Positions 1 to 5,050 of a DNA stretch of 5,050 nucleotides are shown here, piece after piece. A program made the translations under genes and the position numbers. This DNA is from Thermomicrobiales bacterium (GTDB lineage: Bacteria; Chloroflexota; Chloroflexia; Thermomicrobiales; UBA6265). Every line of letters begins with the position of its first letter. Position 1 is the stretch's first letter. The DNA is taken from the NCBI GenBank assembly GCA_025928535.1, contig JAICJJ010000264.1, positions 1 through 5,050 on the forward strand. The letters are read 5' to 3'. The notes under the pieces are model-generated. The model worked only from the letters and a program-made list of their open reading frames with translations, did no database searches and was not told the origin of the DNA.

Positions 1-688
1 ACAACGCCGCCCCGAGCAAGATGTTCAACACCGCGTCCGACATGGCGTAGACGATCGTCTGCCCGATCACGTTCGGCAAGACGTGGCGCAACAGCACCGC
101 CCGCGAGGTGTTGCCGAGCGCTTCCGCCGCCACGACATAATCCTGATGCTTGACCACCAGAATCTCGCCCCGGACCAAACGGGCGTAGGAAATCCAGCCG
201 ACCAGCGCGATGGCGATGAAGAGGTTCCGCAAGCCGGGGCCGAGCATGGCGATGATGCCGATCACCAGCACGATGAACGGAAAAGCCATGACGACGTCGG
301 CGACGCGCATGATGACGGTGTCGGCCTTGCCGCCGTAGTAGCCGGCGATCGAGCCGAGGATGACGCCGGTGACGAGCGTGATCGAGGTCGGCACGATCCC
401 GATCAGCAGATCGAGGTGGGCGGCGTAGACGACGCGCGTCAACACGTCGCGGCCGAAGTTGTCCGTGCCGAAGGGGTGGGCGAGGCTCGGCGGCTGCAGC
501 GGCATGCCGAACGCGTCCGGCTTGGTCGGCAACAGGAACGGGCCGAAGACGGCGATCGCGGCGATCACCGCCAGCAAGACGAGCCCGGTCAGCAGCGTGC
601 CGTTCAGCCGACGCCGTCGGCGGGCGCTGGCCCGGGCGCCGAGTTCGCCCGTCAGCGGCGCGGCAATGGCGACGGCGTCAGGAGCCAT
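1..688 (-). CDS. DppC/OppC-type ABC transporter permease, 3' end cut off by the window edge
   Basis: Inner-membrane permease subunit of a peptide/nickel-type ABC importer; it would pair with the DppB-type permease encoded just upstream. My translation of the minus strand from 688 stays open to base 2, about 229 codons. Family members are usually about 280-300 residues, so roughly 55-70 C-terminal residues are missing. An arginine-rich cytoplasmic N-terminus (RRRR near residues 23-26) precedes a first membrane segment at about 29-52. The family signature HPFGTDNFGRDVLTR follows at about 70-84, then more hydrophobic segments at about 92-114, 132-150 and 153-165. The EAA-type loop that contacts the ATPase is at about 183-205 (AAEALGNTSRAVLLRHVLPN). 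The ATG at 688-686 is the first possible start, because an in-frame TGA lies at 694-692. The gene overlaps the end of the upstream permease gene by 11 bases, which suggests translational coupling. Substrate cannot be told from the permease. Confidence 0.93.
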   Translation of the reverse strand, partial: MAPDAVAIAAPLTGELGARASARRRRRLNGTLLTGLVLLAVIAAIAVFGPFLLPTKPDAFGMPLQPPSLAHPFGTDNFGRDVLTRVVYAAHLDLLIGIVPTSITLVTGVILGSIAGYYGGKADTVIMRVADVVMAFPFIVLVIGIIAMLGPGLRNLFIAIALVGWISYARLVRGEILVVKHQDYVVAAEALGNTSRAVLLRHVLPNVIGQTIVYAMSDAVLNILLGAAL

Positions 689-1622
689 AGGTCACTCGCG
701 GATCGAGCAGGGCGTAGGTCATGTCGGTGATCAGGTTGATCAGGAGCACCAGCAACGCGAGCACGAGCGTCACCGCCTGAATGACGGGATAGTCGCGGGA
801 CGGGATCGACGACACCATGAGGAAGCCGAGCCCCGGAATCGCGAACACGCTTTCGATGATGACGGTGCTGCCGATCAGGAAGCCGAGATTGACGCCGAGG
901 ACCGTAATCGTCGAAATCAGCGACGGCCGCAGCAGATGGCTGACGACCACCTGCCGCTCCGACAGCCCTTTCGCCCGCGCCGTCGTCGCGTATTGCGCCC
1001 GAATGTTGGCGACCATGCTGGAGCGCAGGCTGCGGATCAGCAACGGCGAAAGCGACAGCGCGATCGTCAGCGCCGGCAGGAAGAGGTGGTAGAGCCGGTC
1101 AGGGAAGGTGTCGCCGTAGCCGCCGATCGGGAAGATGCCGAAGCGAAGCCCGAGCACCAGAATCAGCAGGATGCCGAGCCAGAACGCCGGCATCGCCAGC
1201 GCGACGAGAAAGACGATGCGGATCGTCTGATCGACCCAGCCGTCTCGCTTCAATGCCGCCAGCACGCCGAGCGGGATCGAGAGCAGCATCGCGATCAGGG
1301 CGCTGTAAGCCACCAGGAACAGCGTCGCCGGCAGGCGGTCGAGCACGAGCGGCCCGACCGCCTGCCGATAGTAGAGCGACTTGCCGAGATCGCCGTGGAC
1401 GACCCCGGTGAGAAAGCGGCCGTATTGCACCCAGAGTGGTTCGTCGAGCCCGAGTTCCTGCCGCAATGCGGCGATCCGCTCGGGCGTCGCGCGGGGGCCG
1501 AGCATGTTGCGGGCCGGATCGCCGGGGATCAGGTGGATCATGTAGAACGTGATCAGGCTGACCCCGATCAGGACCGGGATCAACTGGACCAGCCGGCGAC
1601 GAAGAAACGCGGCGACGTTCAT
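678..1622 (-). CDS. DppB/OppB-type ABC transporter permease
   Basis: Inner-membrane permease of a peptide/nickel-family ABC importer, complete at 314 residues, within the usual range for DppB proteins. Family hallmarks are visible in order: an N-terminal basic stretch and first membrane helix (about 9-30), the conserved HLIPGDPA (30-37), the periplasmic segment with ELGLDEPLWVQY (56-67) and GDLGKS (77-82), and membrane segments near 100-124, 134-160 and 180-196. The EAA loop is at about 213-235 (TTARAKGLSERQVVVSHLLRP). ESVFAIPGLG (257-266) and a last helix ending in LLDPRV (305-310) follow. The ATG at 1622-1620 begins 33 bases after the solute-binding protein stop. Its Shine-Dalgarno match is weak (CGGAT about 8 bases upstream), so expression probably relies on the operon. 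The stop overlaps the start of the DppC-type gene. The family is clear. Whether the substrate is dipeptide, oligopeptide or something else is not shown. Confidence 0.96.
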   Translation of the reverse strand: MNVAAFLRRRLVQLIPVLIGVSLITFYMIHLIPGDPARNMLGPRATPERIAALRQELGLDEPLWVQYGRFLTGVVHGDLGKSLYYRQAVGPLVLDRLPATLFLVAYSALIAMLLSIPLGVLAALKRDGWVDQTIRIVFLVALAMPAFWLGILLILVLGLRFGIFPIGGYGDTFPDRLYHLFLPALTIALSLSPLLIRSLRSSMVANIRAQYATTARAKGLSERQVVVSHLLRPSLISTITVLGVNLGFLIGSTVIIESVFAIPGLGFLMVSSIPSRDYPVIQAVTLVLALLVLLINLITDMTYALLDPRVTYGS

Positions 1623-1655
1623 GGGCGCGATCCGGTCAATACGGCGCCGGGCGGC

Positions 1656-3260
1656 TCACTGATTGCGCCAGACCTCCCACATCCGGTAGTTGCCGGTCGG
1701 CTGCACCTTGAAGCCCTGGACATAATCGCGCAAGCCGATTCGGCTAGTCGGGAAGTAGAGGAAGAGCACCTGCGCGTCGTCGAGGCTGATCTGCTGAATC
1801 TGGTGATAAATCGCTTCGCGCTTCTTCGGGTCGAGCTCGGTTTGCGCGTCCATGGTCAGTTTGGGGATTTCGGCGTTCTTGTAGCCGGTCCAGATCGCCT
1901 GGTTCCCGCCGTCCGGGTTGATCGCGTAGTTGATGATTTCGTCCGGGTCGATGATGTCGGTGGTGTGGTACTGGGCGAGCATGTTGTAGTCGAGTTTCTG
2001 GAAGTAGTCGTTGTAGAGCGTCAACTCGTCCATCTGGTTGATGGTCATCTGGATGCCGATCGCGGCGAGATTTTGCTGAACGATCGTCGCGTATTGCTGC
2101 TGGGTGGAATTGCCTGAACTGATCAGCACGTCGGTCTGGAATCCGTTCGGAACCTTCGATTTGGCGAGCGCCTGCTTGGCGGCGTCCGGATCGTATGGAT
2201 ACGGTTTGCCGGCGTCGTTCCACCAGAGCATCTTCGGCAAGAGCGAATTGGCGACTTCGCCGTTGCCGAAAAGCACGGTCTGAACGATCTGGTCCTTGTT
2301 GACCGCGAGATTGATCGCCTTGCGGACGTTGATGTCGTCGAACGGCGCGCGGGTGTGGTTGAGTGCGATGTAGTCGACTCGCGACAACGGATCGGTCTGG
2401 ACGACGATCCCCTGCTGCTGCTACAACGAATCGATCTGGCTGTAGGGAAGATCCGTCGCGATGTCGATTTCTCCGGCTTGCAGTTTGATGACGCGGGTGT
2501 TGTCGTCCGGGATGACGAGAAAATCGACCGCGTCGAGATACGGCTGGCCCGCATTCCAAAAGTTCGGATTTTTCTTCAGCGAGATGTGGTCGCCCTTGGC
2601 CCATTCGGTCACGTAAAACGGTCCGGTCCCAACCGGGGCGTTGAAGAATTCGTCCTTTTTCGCTTCGACAAGCTTTTGCGGCAGGATCGACGCGCTCACC
2701 AACGAGAGATCTGCCAGCGCCGGCGCCCACGGCTGCTTGAGTTGCACCTTGACGGTCTTCGGATCGACCGCCGTCACCGACTCGAACGCGGCGAAAAAGA
2801 AGCCGGCGGTCGCCGACTTGAAGAGCCGTTGCAACGACCAGACGACGTCGGAACTGGTCACGGGCGTGCCGTCCGGCAACTTGCCGTCGCGCAAATGGAA
2901 CGTGTAGGTCGTCCTGTCGGCGCTCGTGTCCCACGACGCGGCGAGACCCGGTTCGATTTCGCGCGAGCCGGGCGCGACGCGCGTCAACTGATCGTAGACG
3001 TTGAGCATCGTCCAGATCGACGGGTTGTCGGACGGCACCGGCGGGTCGAACGAAAACACATCGGTGTAGAGCGTCATCGCGATCTTGCCGCCCGGTTTCG
3101 GCTCCGCCTGGGCGGCGGCGCGGGCGATGGGGCCGAAGCTGCGAACCGCCGCGCCGCCGGCCAGCGCGAAGGCGCCGGCTTGCAGCAGATGGCGGCGGGT
3201 CAGGAACCACTCGTCCCACTGGCGCTTGGCGAGTTCATCGCGGTCGGTTCGGGTCGACAT
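1656..3260 (-). pseudogene. Family-5 extracellular solute-binding protein of a peptide ABC importer, interrupted by one in-frame TAG
   Basis: This would be the substrate-capture subunit of the importer encoded downstream. Ignoring the TAG at codon 280 the frame gives 534 residues, a normal length for SBP_bac_5 proteins. The N-terminal half (3260-2421, 279 residues) has a twin-arginine-like signal (TRRHLLQ at 21-27, then a hydrophobic stretch and alanine-rich cleavage region near 46-52) with no lipobox cysteine. It also has FHLRDGKLPDGTPV (121-134) and the family motif GTGPF (211-215). The C-terminal half (2420-1656) is in the same frame and includes YIALNHTRAPF (297-307) and VRKAINLAVNKDQIV (312-326). 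Apart from the stop I see no decay. A strong GGGAGG lies five bases upstream of the ATG, and a candidate promoter lies about 140 bases upstream. If the stop is real, the first product lacks half of the two-lobed fold and should not bind substrate. The second half could start only at a weak TTG (2387) with no signal peptide. A sequencing or assembly error is a serious alternative. Confidence 0.9.
2421..2423 (-). other. In-frame TAG codon interrupting the solute-binding protein gene
   Basis: The plus strand reads CTA here, which is TAG on the coding strand, directly followed by three CAG codons (2420-2412). The codons before it encode SQIDSL and those after encode QQQGIVVQTDP, in one continuous frame. 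The simplest ancestral state is a fourth CAG (Gln), so one C-to-T transition explains the interruption. All four complete genes in the window end in TGA, so TAG is not used as a normal terminator here. Confidence 0.9.
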
Positions 3261-3265
3261 CGCAA

Positions 3266-3271
3266 CCTCCC
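3266..3271 (-). promoter_or_regulatory. Ribosome binding site of the solute-binding protein gene
   Basis: The coding strand reads GGGAGG followed by five bases and then ATG at 3260. This is a strong Shine-Dalgarno match and supports that start over later in-frame candidates. It also places the twin-arginine motif at residues 21-27, a sensible position for a Tat signal. Confidence 0.75.
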
Positions 3272-3392
3272 GTCTCGATGCCCGAGCGCGGGATGGGGGC
3301 TGGCCGATGCGGTCGCTCGCGCGGCGACTCGACGTCGGCTGCCCGCCCGGCCGGGGCGTGGCGATTTCGGCGATTCTCGGCGTCGAGAGACT

Positions 3393-3410
3393 CGGCGGAT
3401 CATATCGCCG
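3393..3410. promoter_or_regulatory. Short dyad (CGGCG-N8-CGCCG) over the -10 of the transporter promoter
   Basis: Two perfect five-base inverted arms flank GATCATAT, which contains the minus-strand -10 element. A protein bound here would block the promoter, so it is a candidate operator. The arms are short and GC-only in a GC-rich genome, so chance is a real possibility. Confidence 0.22.
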
Positions 3411-3427
3411 CCGGATGGAGGGGGCAA
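3399..3427 (-). promoter_or_regulatory. Candidate sigma70-type promoter for the transporter operon
   Basis: On the minus strand, TTGCCC (3427-3422, 4 of 6 matches to the -35 consensus, including the TTG) is followed after exactly 17 bases by TATGAT (3404-3399, 5 of 6 to the -10 consensus). Transcription would start near 3392, giving a leader of about 130 bases before the ATG at 3260. It is the best promoter-like pair I found in the divergent intergenic region. The -10 lies inside a short dyad, CGGCG-N8-CGCCG (3393-3410), that could be a repressor site. The match is by eye and no start site is known. Confidence 0.45.
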
Positions 3428-3450
3428 GCCGGTTTTTGGGGCGTTGGGGC

Positions 3451-3463
3451 GAGTCGAGAAGGG
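3451..3463 (+). repeat. Isolated copy of the intergenic repeat GAGTCGAGAAGGG
   Basis: These 13 bases are identical, in the same orientation, to 4432-4444, and the first 12 also match 4447-4458. All copies lie in intergenic DNA, on either side of the peptidase gene. This suggests a small dispersed repeat rather than coding constraint. Confidence 0.5.
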
Positions 3464-3468
3464 GTCCC

Positions 3469-3489
3469 GGCGATTCGCCATGCTACGAT
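3469..3489 (+). promoter_or_regulatory. Possible extended -10 promoter for the M55 peptidase gene, with adjoining palindrome
   Basis: TGC followed by TACGAT (3481-3489) resembles an extended -10 (TGn plus 4 of 6 to TATAAT). No acceptable -35 element lies 16-18 bases upstream. That space instead holds the odd palindrome GGCGATTCGCC (3469-3479), a possible activator or repressor site. Transcription would start near 3496, about 80 bases before the ATG at 3575. Weak evidence, by eye only. Confidence 0.25.
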
Positions 3490-3560
3490 GCCGCGCCTGA
3501 TTCGATGAATGGACATCGCGGCGGACCGTCAGGACAACCGGACGGAGTTTGACGCGAGCG

Positions 3561-3567
3561 GAAGGAG
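3561..3567 (+). promoter_or_regulatory. Ribosome binding site fixing the M55 peptidase start
   Basis: GAAGGAG ends seven bases before the ATG at 3575. This favours that start over the in-frame ATG at 3509, which would add 22 residues with no family resemblance before the conserved N-terminus MRVLISADSEG. Confidence 0.8.
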
Positions 3568-3574
3568 ACTGGCG

Positions 3575-4414
3575 ATGCGCGTGCTCATCTCGGCCGATTC
3601 CGAAGGCGTCACCGGCGTGACGACGACGACCGAATTGATGTTCGGCCGGCCCCACTACGAATTCATGCGGCAGATGATGACGGACGACGTCAACGCCGCG
3701 GTCGAAGGCGCATTTGCCGGCGGCGCGACCGAAGTCGTGGTCAACGACAGTCACTGGACGATGACGAACATCCTCATCGAACGGCTCGATCCCCGCGCCG
3801 ATCTGATCAAGGGGTTCCACAAGCATCTCTGCATGGTCGAGGGGGTTCAGGACGCAGACGCGGTTTTCTTCCTCGGCTATCACTGCCGGACCGGCGATTC
3901 CGACGGCGTCGGCAACGAAACGATCCTCGGCCGGGAAATCGTCGAAATCCGGATGAACGGGGTTCCGGTCGGCGAATCGGAAATCAACGCCGCCGTCTGC
4001 GGCGATTTCGCCGTGCCGGTCGTGTTCGCCTCGGGCGACCATCTCTACGAACGGGAATTGCGCGAAACGTTGCCCGACGTCGAATTCGGGCTGACGAAAT
4101 ACGCGCTCGACCGCTGGACGGCGCGCTGCCTGTCGGTCGAGCGGAGCCACGCCAACATTCGCCGCGCCGCCCAACGCGCGATGGAGCGGGCGGCGCGCGG
4201 CGAATTTCGACCCTATCGGCTGGACGGCCCGGCGACGCTGTCGGTCACCTTTTCCTCGACCGCCGAAGCGCTGATGGCGAGCCTCGTGCCCGGTTCGGTC
4301 CGCGAAACGCCGCGGACAGTGTCGTTTCAGGCCGGCAACGCGGTCGACGCCTGGAAGGGCTTTTTCGCGACGTTGCTGCTCGGCTGGTCGGCCACGGACG
4401 AGGTGTATGGGTGA
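3575..4414 (+). CDS. dppA: M55-family zinc D-aminopeptidase (DppA of B. subtilis type)
   Basis: Cytoplasmic metallopeptidase of family M55. The characterised B. subtilis DppA removes N-terminal D-amino acids from short peptides such as D-Ala-D-Ala and assembles as a ring-shaped decamer. This protein is 279 residues, close to the 274 of B. subtilis, and has no signal peptide. Metal ligands of the family are visible: Asp8 and Glu10 in SADSEG, His60 in VVNDSH, His103 in FFLGYHC, and Glu134 in PVGESEINA (B. subtilis 8, 10, 60, 104, 133). The position normally filled by the catalytic His115 (usual context HT) reads N114-E115-T116 here, so the key histidine seems replaced by Glu. The gene is divergent from the peptide importer, which fits a role in using imported or cell-wall-derived D-peptides. 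The symbol refers to the B. subtilis naming; in E. coli dppA is the binding protein. No terminator follows, so the downstream acetyltransferase is probably cotranscribed. Confidence 0.93.
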   Translation: MRVLISADSEGVTGVTTTTELMFGRPHYEFMRQMMTDDVNAAVEGAFAGGATEVVVNDSHWTMTNILIERLDPRADLIKGFHKHLCMVEGVQDADAVFFLGYHCRTGDSDGVGNETILGREIVEIRMNGVPVGESEINAAVCGDFAVPVVFASGDHLYERELRETLPDVEFGLTKYALDRWTARCLSVERSHANIRRAAQRAMERAARGEFRPYRLDGPATLSVTFSSTAEALMASLVPGSVRETPRTVSFQAGNAVDAWKGFFATLLLGWSATDEVYG

Positions 4415-4415
4415 C

Positions 4416-4474
4416 GAGTCGGGGAGTCGGGGAGTCGAGAAGGGACGAGTCGAGAAGGCGAGGAGTCGAGGAGT
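4416..4474 (+). repeat. Degenerate GAGTCG repeat tract between the peptidase and acetyltransferase genes
   Basis: Five copies of GAGTC, four followed by GRG and all by G, start at 4416, 4424, 4432, 4447 and 4463. The first three are spaced exactly 8 bases apart and the next two 15 and 16, so the tract looks like an 8-base unit GAGTCGGG/GAGTCGAG with diverged members. The strand is almost purely purine, and the tract fills the whole 60-base gap. Its end also supplies the AGGAG/GAGGAG ribosome site of the acetyltransferase. A related copy lies at 3451-3463. Confidence 0.75.
4461..4473 (+). promoter_or_regulatory. Ribosome binding site(s) of the acetyltransferase gene
   Basis: AGGAG (4461-4465) lies nine bases before GTG 4475, and GAGGAG (4468-4473) lies seven bases before GTG 4481. 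The second pair has the better spacing and longer match, so GTG 4481 is at least as likely a start as GTG 4475. Both sites fall within the purine repeat tract. Confidence 0.55.
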
Positions 4475-4996
4475 GTGGATGTGCCGGCGGACCCCCACTC
4501 CCTTGTCGGGGTGACGATCGGGGCGCTGGCGCCGGAGCGGTGGCGTGAGTATCGGAGGTTGCGGCTGGAGGCGCTGCGGTCCGATCCGGATGCGTTTTCC
4601 TCGACGTTTGCCGAGTCGGAGCGGTTTCCGGACGATTTCTGGCGCGGGCGGCTGTCCGATCCCGACGTCATCTTTCGTTTCGCGCGGCGCGGGGATCGAC
4701 TGGTCGGTATGGCCAGCGCCTTGTGCGACCAGAATCCCGCGACCATCGTCAGCGTCCATGTCGAGCGCGACGAACGGGGGAAGGGCGTCGGCGGCCGGTT
4801 GATGGCGGCCGTTCTCGACGCGATCGCGGCCCGGCCGGAGATCGACGCGGCGCGGTTGTGGGTCAGCGAAACCCGGCCGGCCGCGATCGCGCTCTACCGC
4901 CGGCTTGGGTTCCAGCCGATCGACCGCGAGATCGGCGCGGTCGTCACGGTCGATGGCGTGTACGACGAATTGATCATGGAATGGCGGTTGCGCTGA
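4475..4996 (+). CDS. GNAT-family N-acetyltransferase
   Basis: Probable cytoplasmic acetyl-CoA-dependent N-acetyltransferase, 173 residues from GTG 4475 or 171 from GTG 4481; both sizes are normal for the fold. There is no ATG near the N-terminus, and the conserved part begins at VTIGALAPERW (13-23). Helix 1 (about 22-36, ERWREYRRLRLEALR) leads into DPDAFSSTFAE. Strand beta-4 plus the acetyl-CoA pyrophosphate loop follow as VSVHVERDERGKGVGG (92-107), matching R-x-x-G-x-G/A at 101-106. The C-terminal signature is AIALYRRLGFQPI (137-149). The substrate cannot be deduced; the nearest relatives by feel are general protein or small-molecule GNATs, including RimI-like ones. The gene starts 60 bases after the peptidase gene on the same strand with no terminator between, so cotranscription is likely. 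A role in acetylating a product of the peptidase is possible but unproven. Confidence 0.92.
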   Translation: MDVPADPHSLVGVTIGALAPERWREYRRLRLEALRSDPDAFSSTFAESERFPDDFWRGRLSDPDVIFRFARRGDRLVGMASALCDQNPATIVSVHVERDERGKGVGGRLMAAVLDAIAARPEIDAARLWVSETRPAAIALYRRLGFQPIDREIGAVVTVDGVYDELIMEWRLR

Positions 4997-5025
4997 CGCC
5001 GGCTCCGAAAGCGATGCGTCCGGCG
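4997..5025. terminator. Weak hairpin after the acetyltransferase gene, possible terminator
   Basis: CGCCGG (4997-5002) can pair with CCGGCG (5020-5025) across a 17-base loop, starting at the base after the TGA stop. No run of T follows on either strand, so it does not look like a standard intrinsic terminator. It lies between genes that may be convergent. Confidence 0.2.
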
Positions 5026-5029
5026 GCGC

Positions 5030-5050
5030 TCACCATTCCGCCTCGCCCGG
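5030..5050 (-). CDS. Possible C-terminal end of a convergent gene, cut off by the window edge
   Basis: On the minus strand the last bases read as six sense codons, PGEAEW, and then TGA (5032-5030). A tail of this kind, in the codon style of the neighbours and just past the end of the plus-strand gene, could be the end of a convergent gene. Six codons cannot prove it and give no hint of function. Confidence 0.2.
   Translation of the reverse strand, partial: PGEAEW

Larger units (their letters stand above)
3261..3574. other. Divergent intergenic region between the transporter operon and the M55 peptidase gene
   Basis: These 314 bases hold the start signals of both arms and no convincing gene. 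I see the minus-strand ribosome site (3266-3271), a promoter-like pair for the minus strand (3399-3427), and a hairpin-forming TCTCG-GCGT-CGAGA (3375-3388) at the start of the predicted transporter leader. A repeat copy GAGTCGAGAAGGG (3451-3463) is followed by an 11-base palindrome GGCGATTCGCC (3469-3479). Next comes TGCTACGAT (3481-3489), a possible extended -10 for the plus strand, and then the peptidase ribosome site (3561-3567). A 76-codon plus-strand open frame (3278-3508) looks like low-complexity translation of GC-rich DNA. Regulation of both arms from this region is likely by layout, but no regulator gene is present. Confidence 0.6.

Noticed and set aside
83..730. 215-codon plus-strand open frame opposite the DppC-type gene
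   Set aside because: Low-complexity, His/Asp/Arg-rich translation with no family features; the opposite strand encodes a clear permease.
459..2117. 552-codon plus-strand open frame antisense to the permeases and the binding protein
   Set aside because: Its translation is rich in Arg, Asp, Gln and Glu with no recognisable domain, and it is the mirror of well-supported genes. Long antisense frames are expected in GC-rich coding DNA.
1744..3219. 491-codon minus-strand open frame running through the position of the TAG in another frame
   Set aside because: It overlaps the binding protein gene out of frame and its translation is arginine-rich with no domain. It does not rescue the interruption, because both conserved halves are already in one frame.
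2355..3500. 381-codon plus-strand open frame antisense to the binding protein
   Set aside because: Arg/Val/Asp-rich shadow of the binding protein gene, with no domain and no plausible ribosome site noted.
3278..3508. 76-codon plus-strand open frame in the divergent intergenic region
   Set aside because: Composition is Arg, Ala, Gly and Ser from GC-rich DNA, with no family resemblance and no good ribosome site. It overlaps the transporter promoter region. A leader peptide cannot be fully excluded.
3509..3574. 22-residue N-terminal extension of the M55 peptidase from ATG 3509
   Set aside because: The ribosome site GAAGGAG sits at proper distance from ATG 3575, and numbering from there puts Asp8, Glu10 and His60 exactly where B. 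subtilis DppA has them.
3200..4759. 519-codon minus-strand open frame covering the intergenic region and the whole peptidase gene
   Set aside because: The plus strand carries an M55 protein with its metal ligands and a ribosome site; the antisense translation has no recognisable features.
1..5050. CRISPR array, tRNA, rRNA, transposase or phage genes
   Set aside because: No spaced long repeats, no tRNA-like cloverleaf, no rRNA sequence, and no transposase or phage-type protein were seen on either strand.

Overview
The window is a GC-rich stretch of bacterial DNA holding a peptide-type ABC transporter operon on the minus strand and a divergent two-gene unit on the plus strand. Going leftwards from the middle, the minus-strand operon encodes a family-5 solute-binding protein (3260 to 1656), a DppB/OppB-type permease (1622 to 678) and a DppC/OppC-type permease (688 to beyond base 1). 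The two ATPase subunits such importers need are not in view; they may lie past the left edge. Going rightwards, the plus-strand unit encodes an M55-family zinc D-aminopeptidase (3575-4414, DppA-like in the Bacillus subtilis sense) and a GNAT N-acetyltransferase (4475 or 4481 to 4996). A 314-base intergenic region (3261-3574) separates the divergent arms. It carries a good sigma70-like promoter for the transporter arm and several small dyads. At the extreme right, a few codons of a possible convergent minus-strand gene may be present.

The most striking feature is a single in-frame TAG codon (2423-2421) in the middle of the solute-binding protein gene. It sits directly beside three CAG glutamine codons, so one C-to-T change in a run of four CAG codons would explain it. 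Both halves read as well-preserved family-5 protein in the same frame. This is therefore a very recent nonsense mutation, a sequence or assembly error, or (less likely) a TAG read as an amino acid.

Taken together, the genes suggest a peptide-scavenging module. The transporter would import short peptides, and the M55 enzyme would release D-amino acids from peptides such as D-Ala-D-Ala. The GNAT could act on a product or be an unrelated passenger. The family assignments are firm; the joint function is inferred from gene order and from the known B. subtilis dpp operon, where an M55 enzyme is encoded with the dipeptide transporter.

The host cannot be named from this window. High GC, strong G/C preference at third codon positions, all four complete genes ending in TGA, and a twin-arginine-type signal without a lipobox cysteine are compatible with a Chloroflexota (Thermomicrobia-like) or proteobacterial genome. 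A purine-rich repeat built on GAGTCG occurs in both intergenic regions flanking the M55 gene and may be a dispersed genomic repeat.
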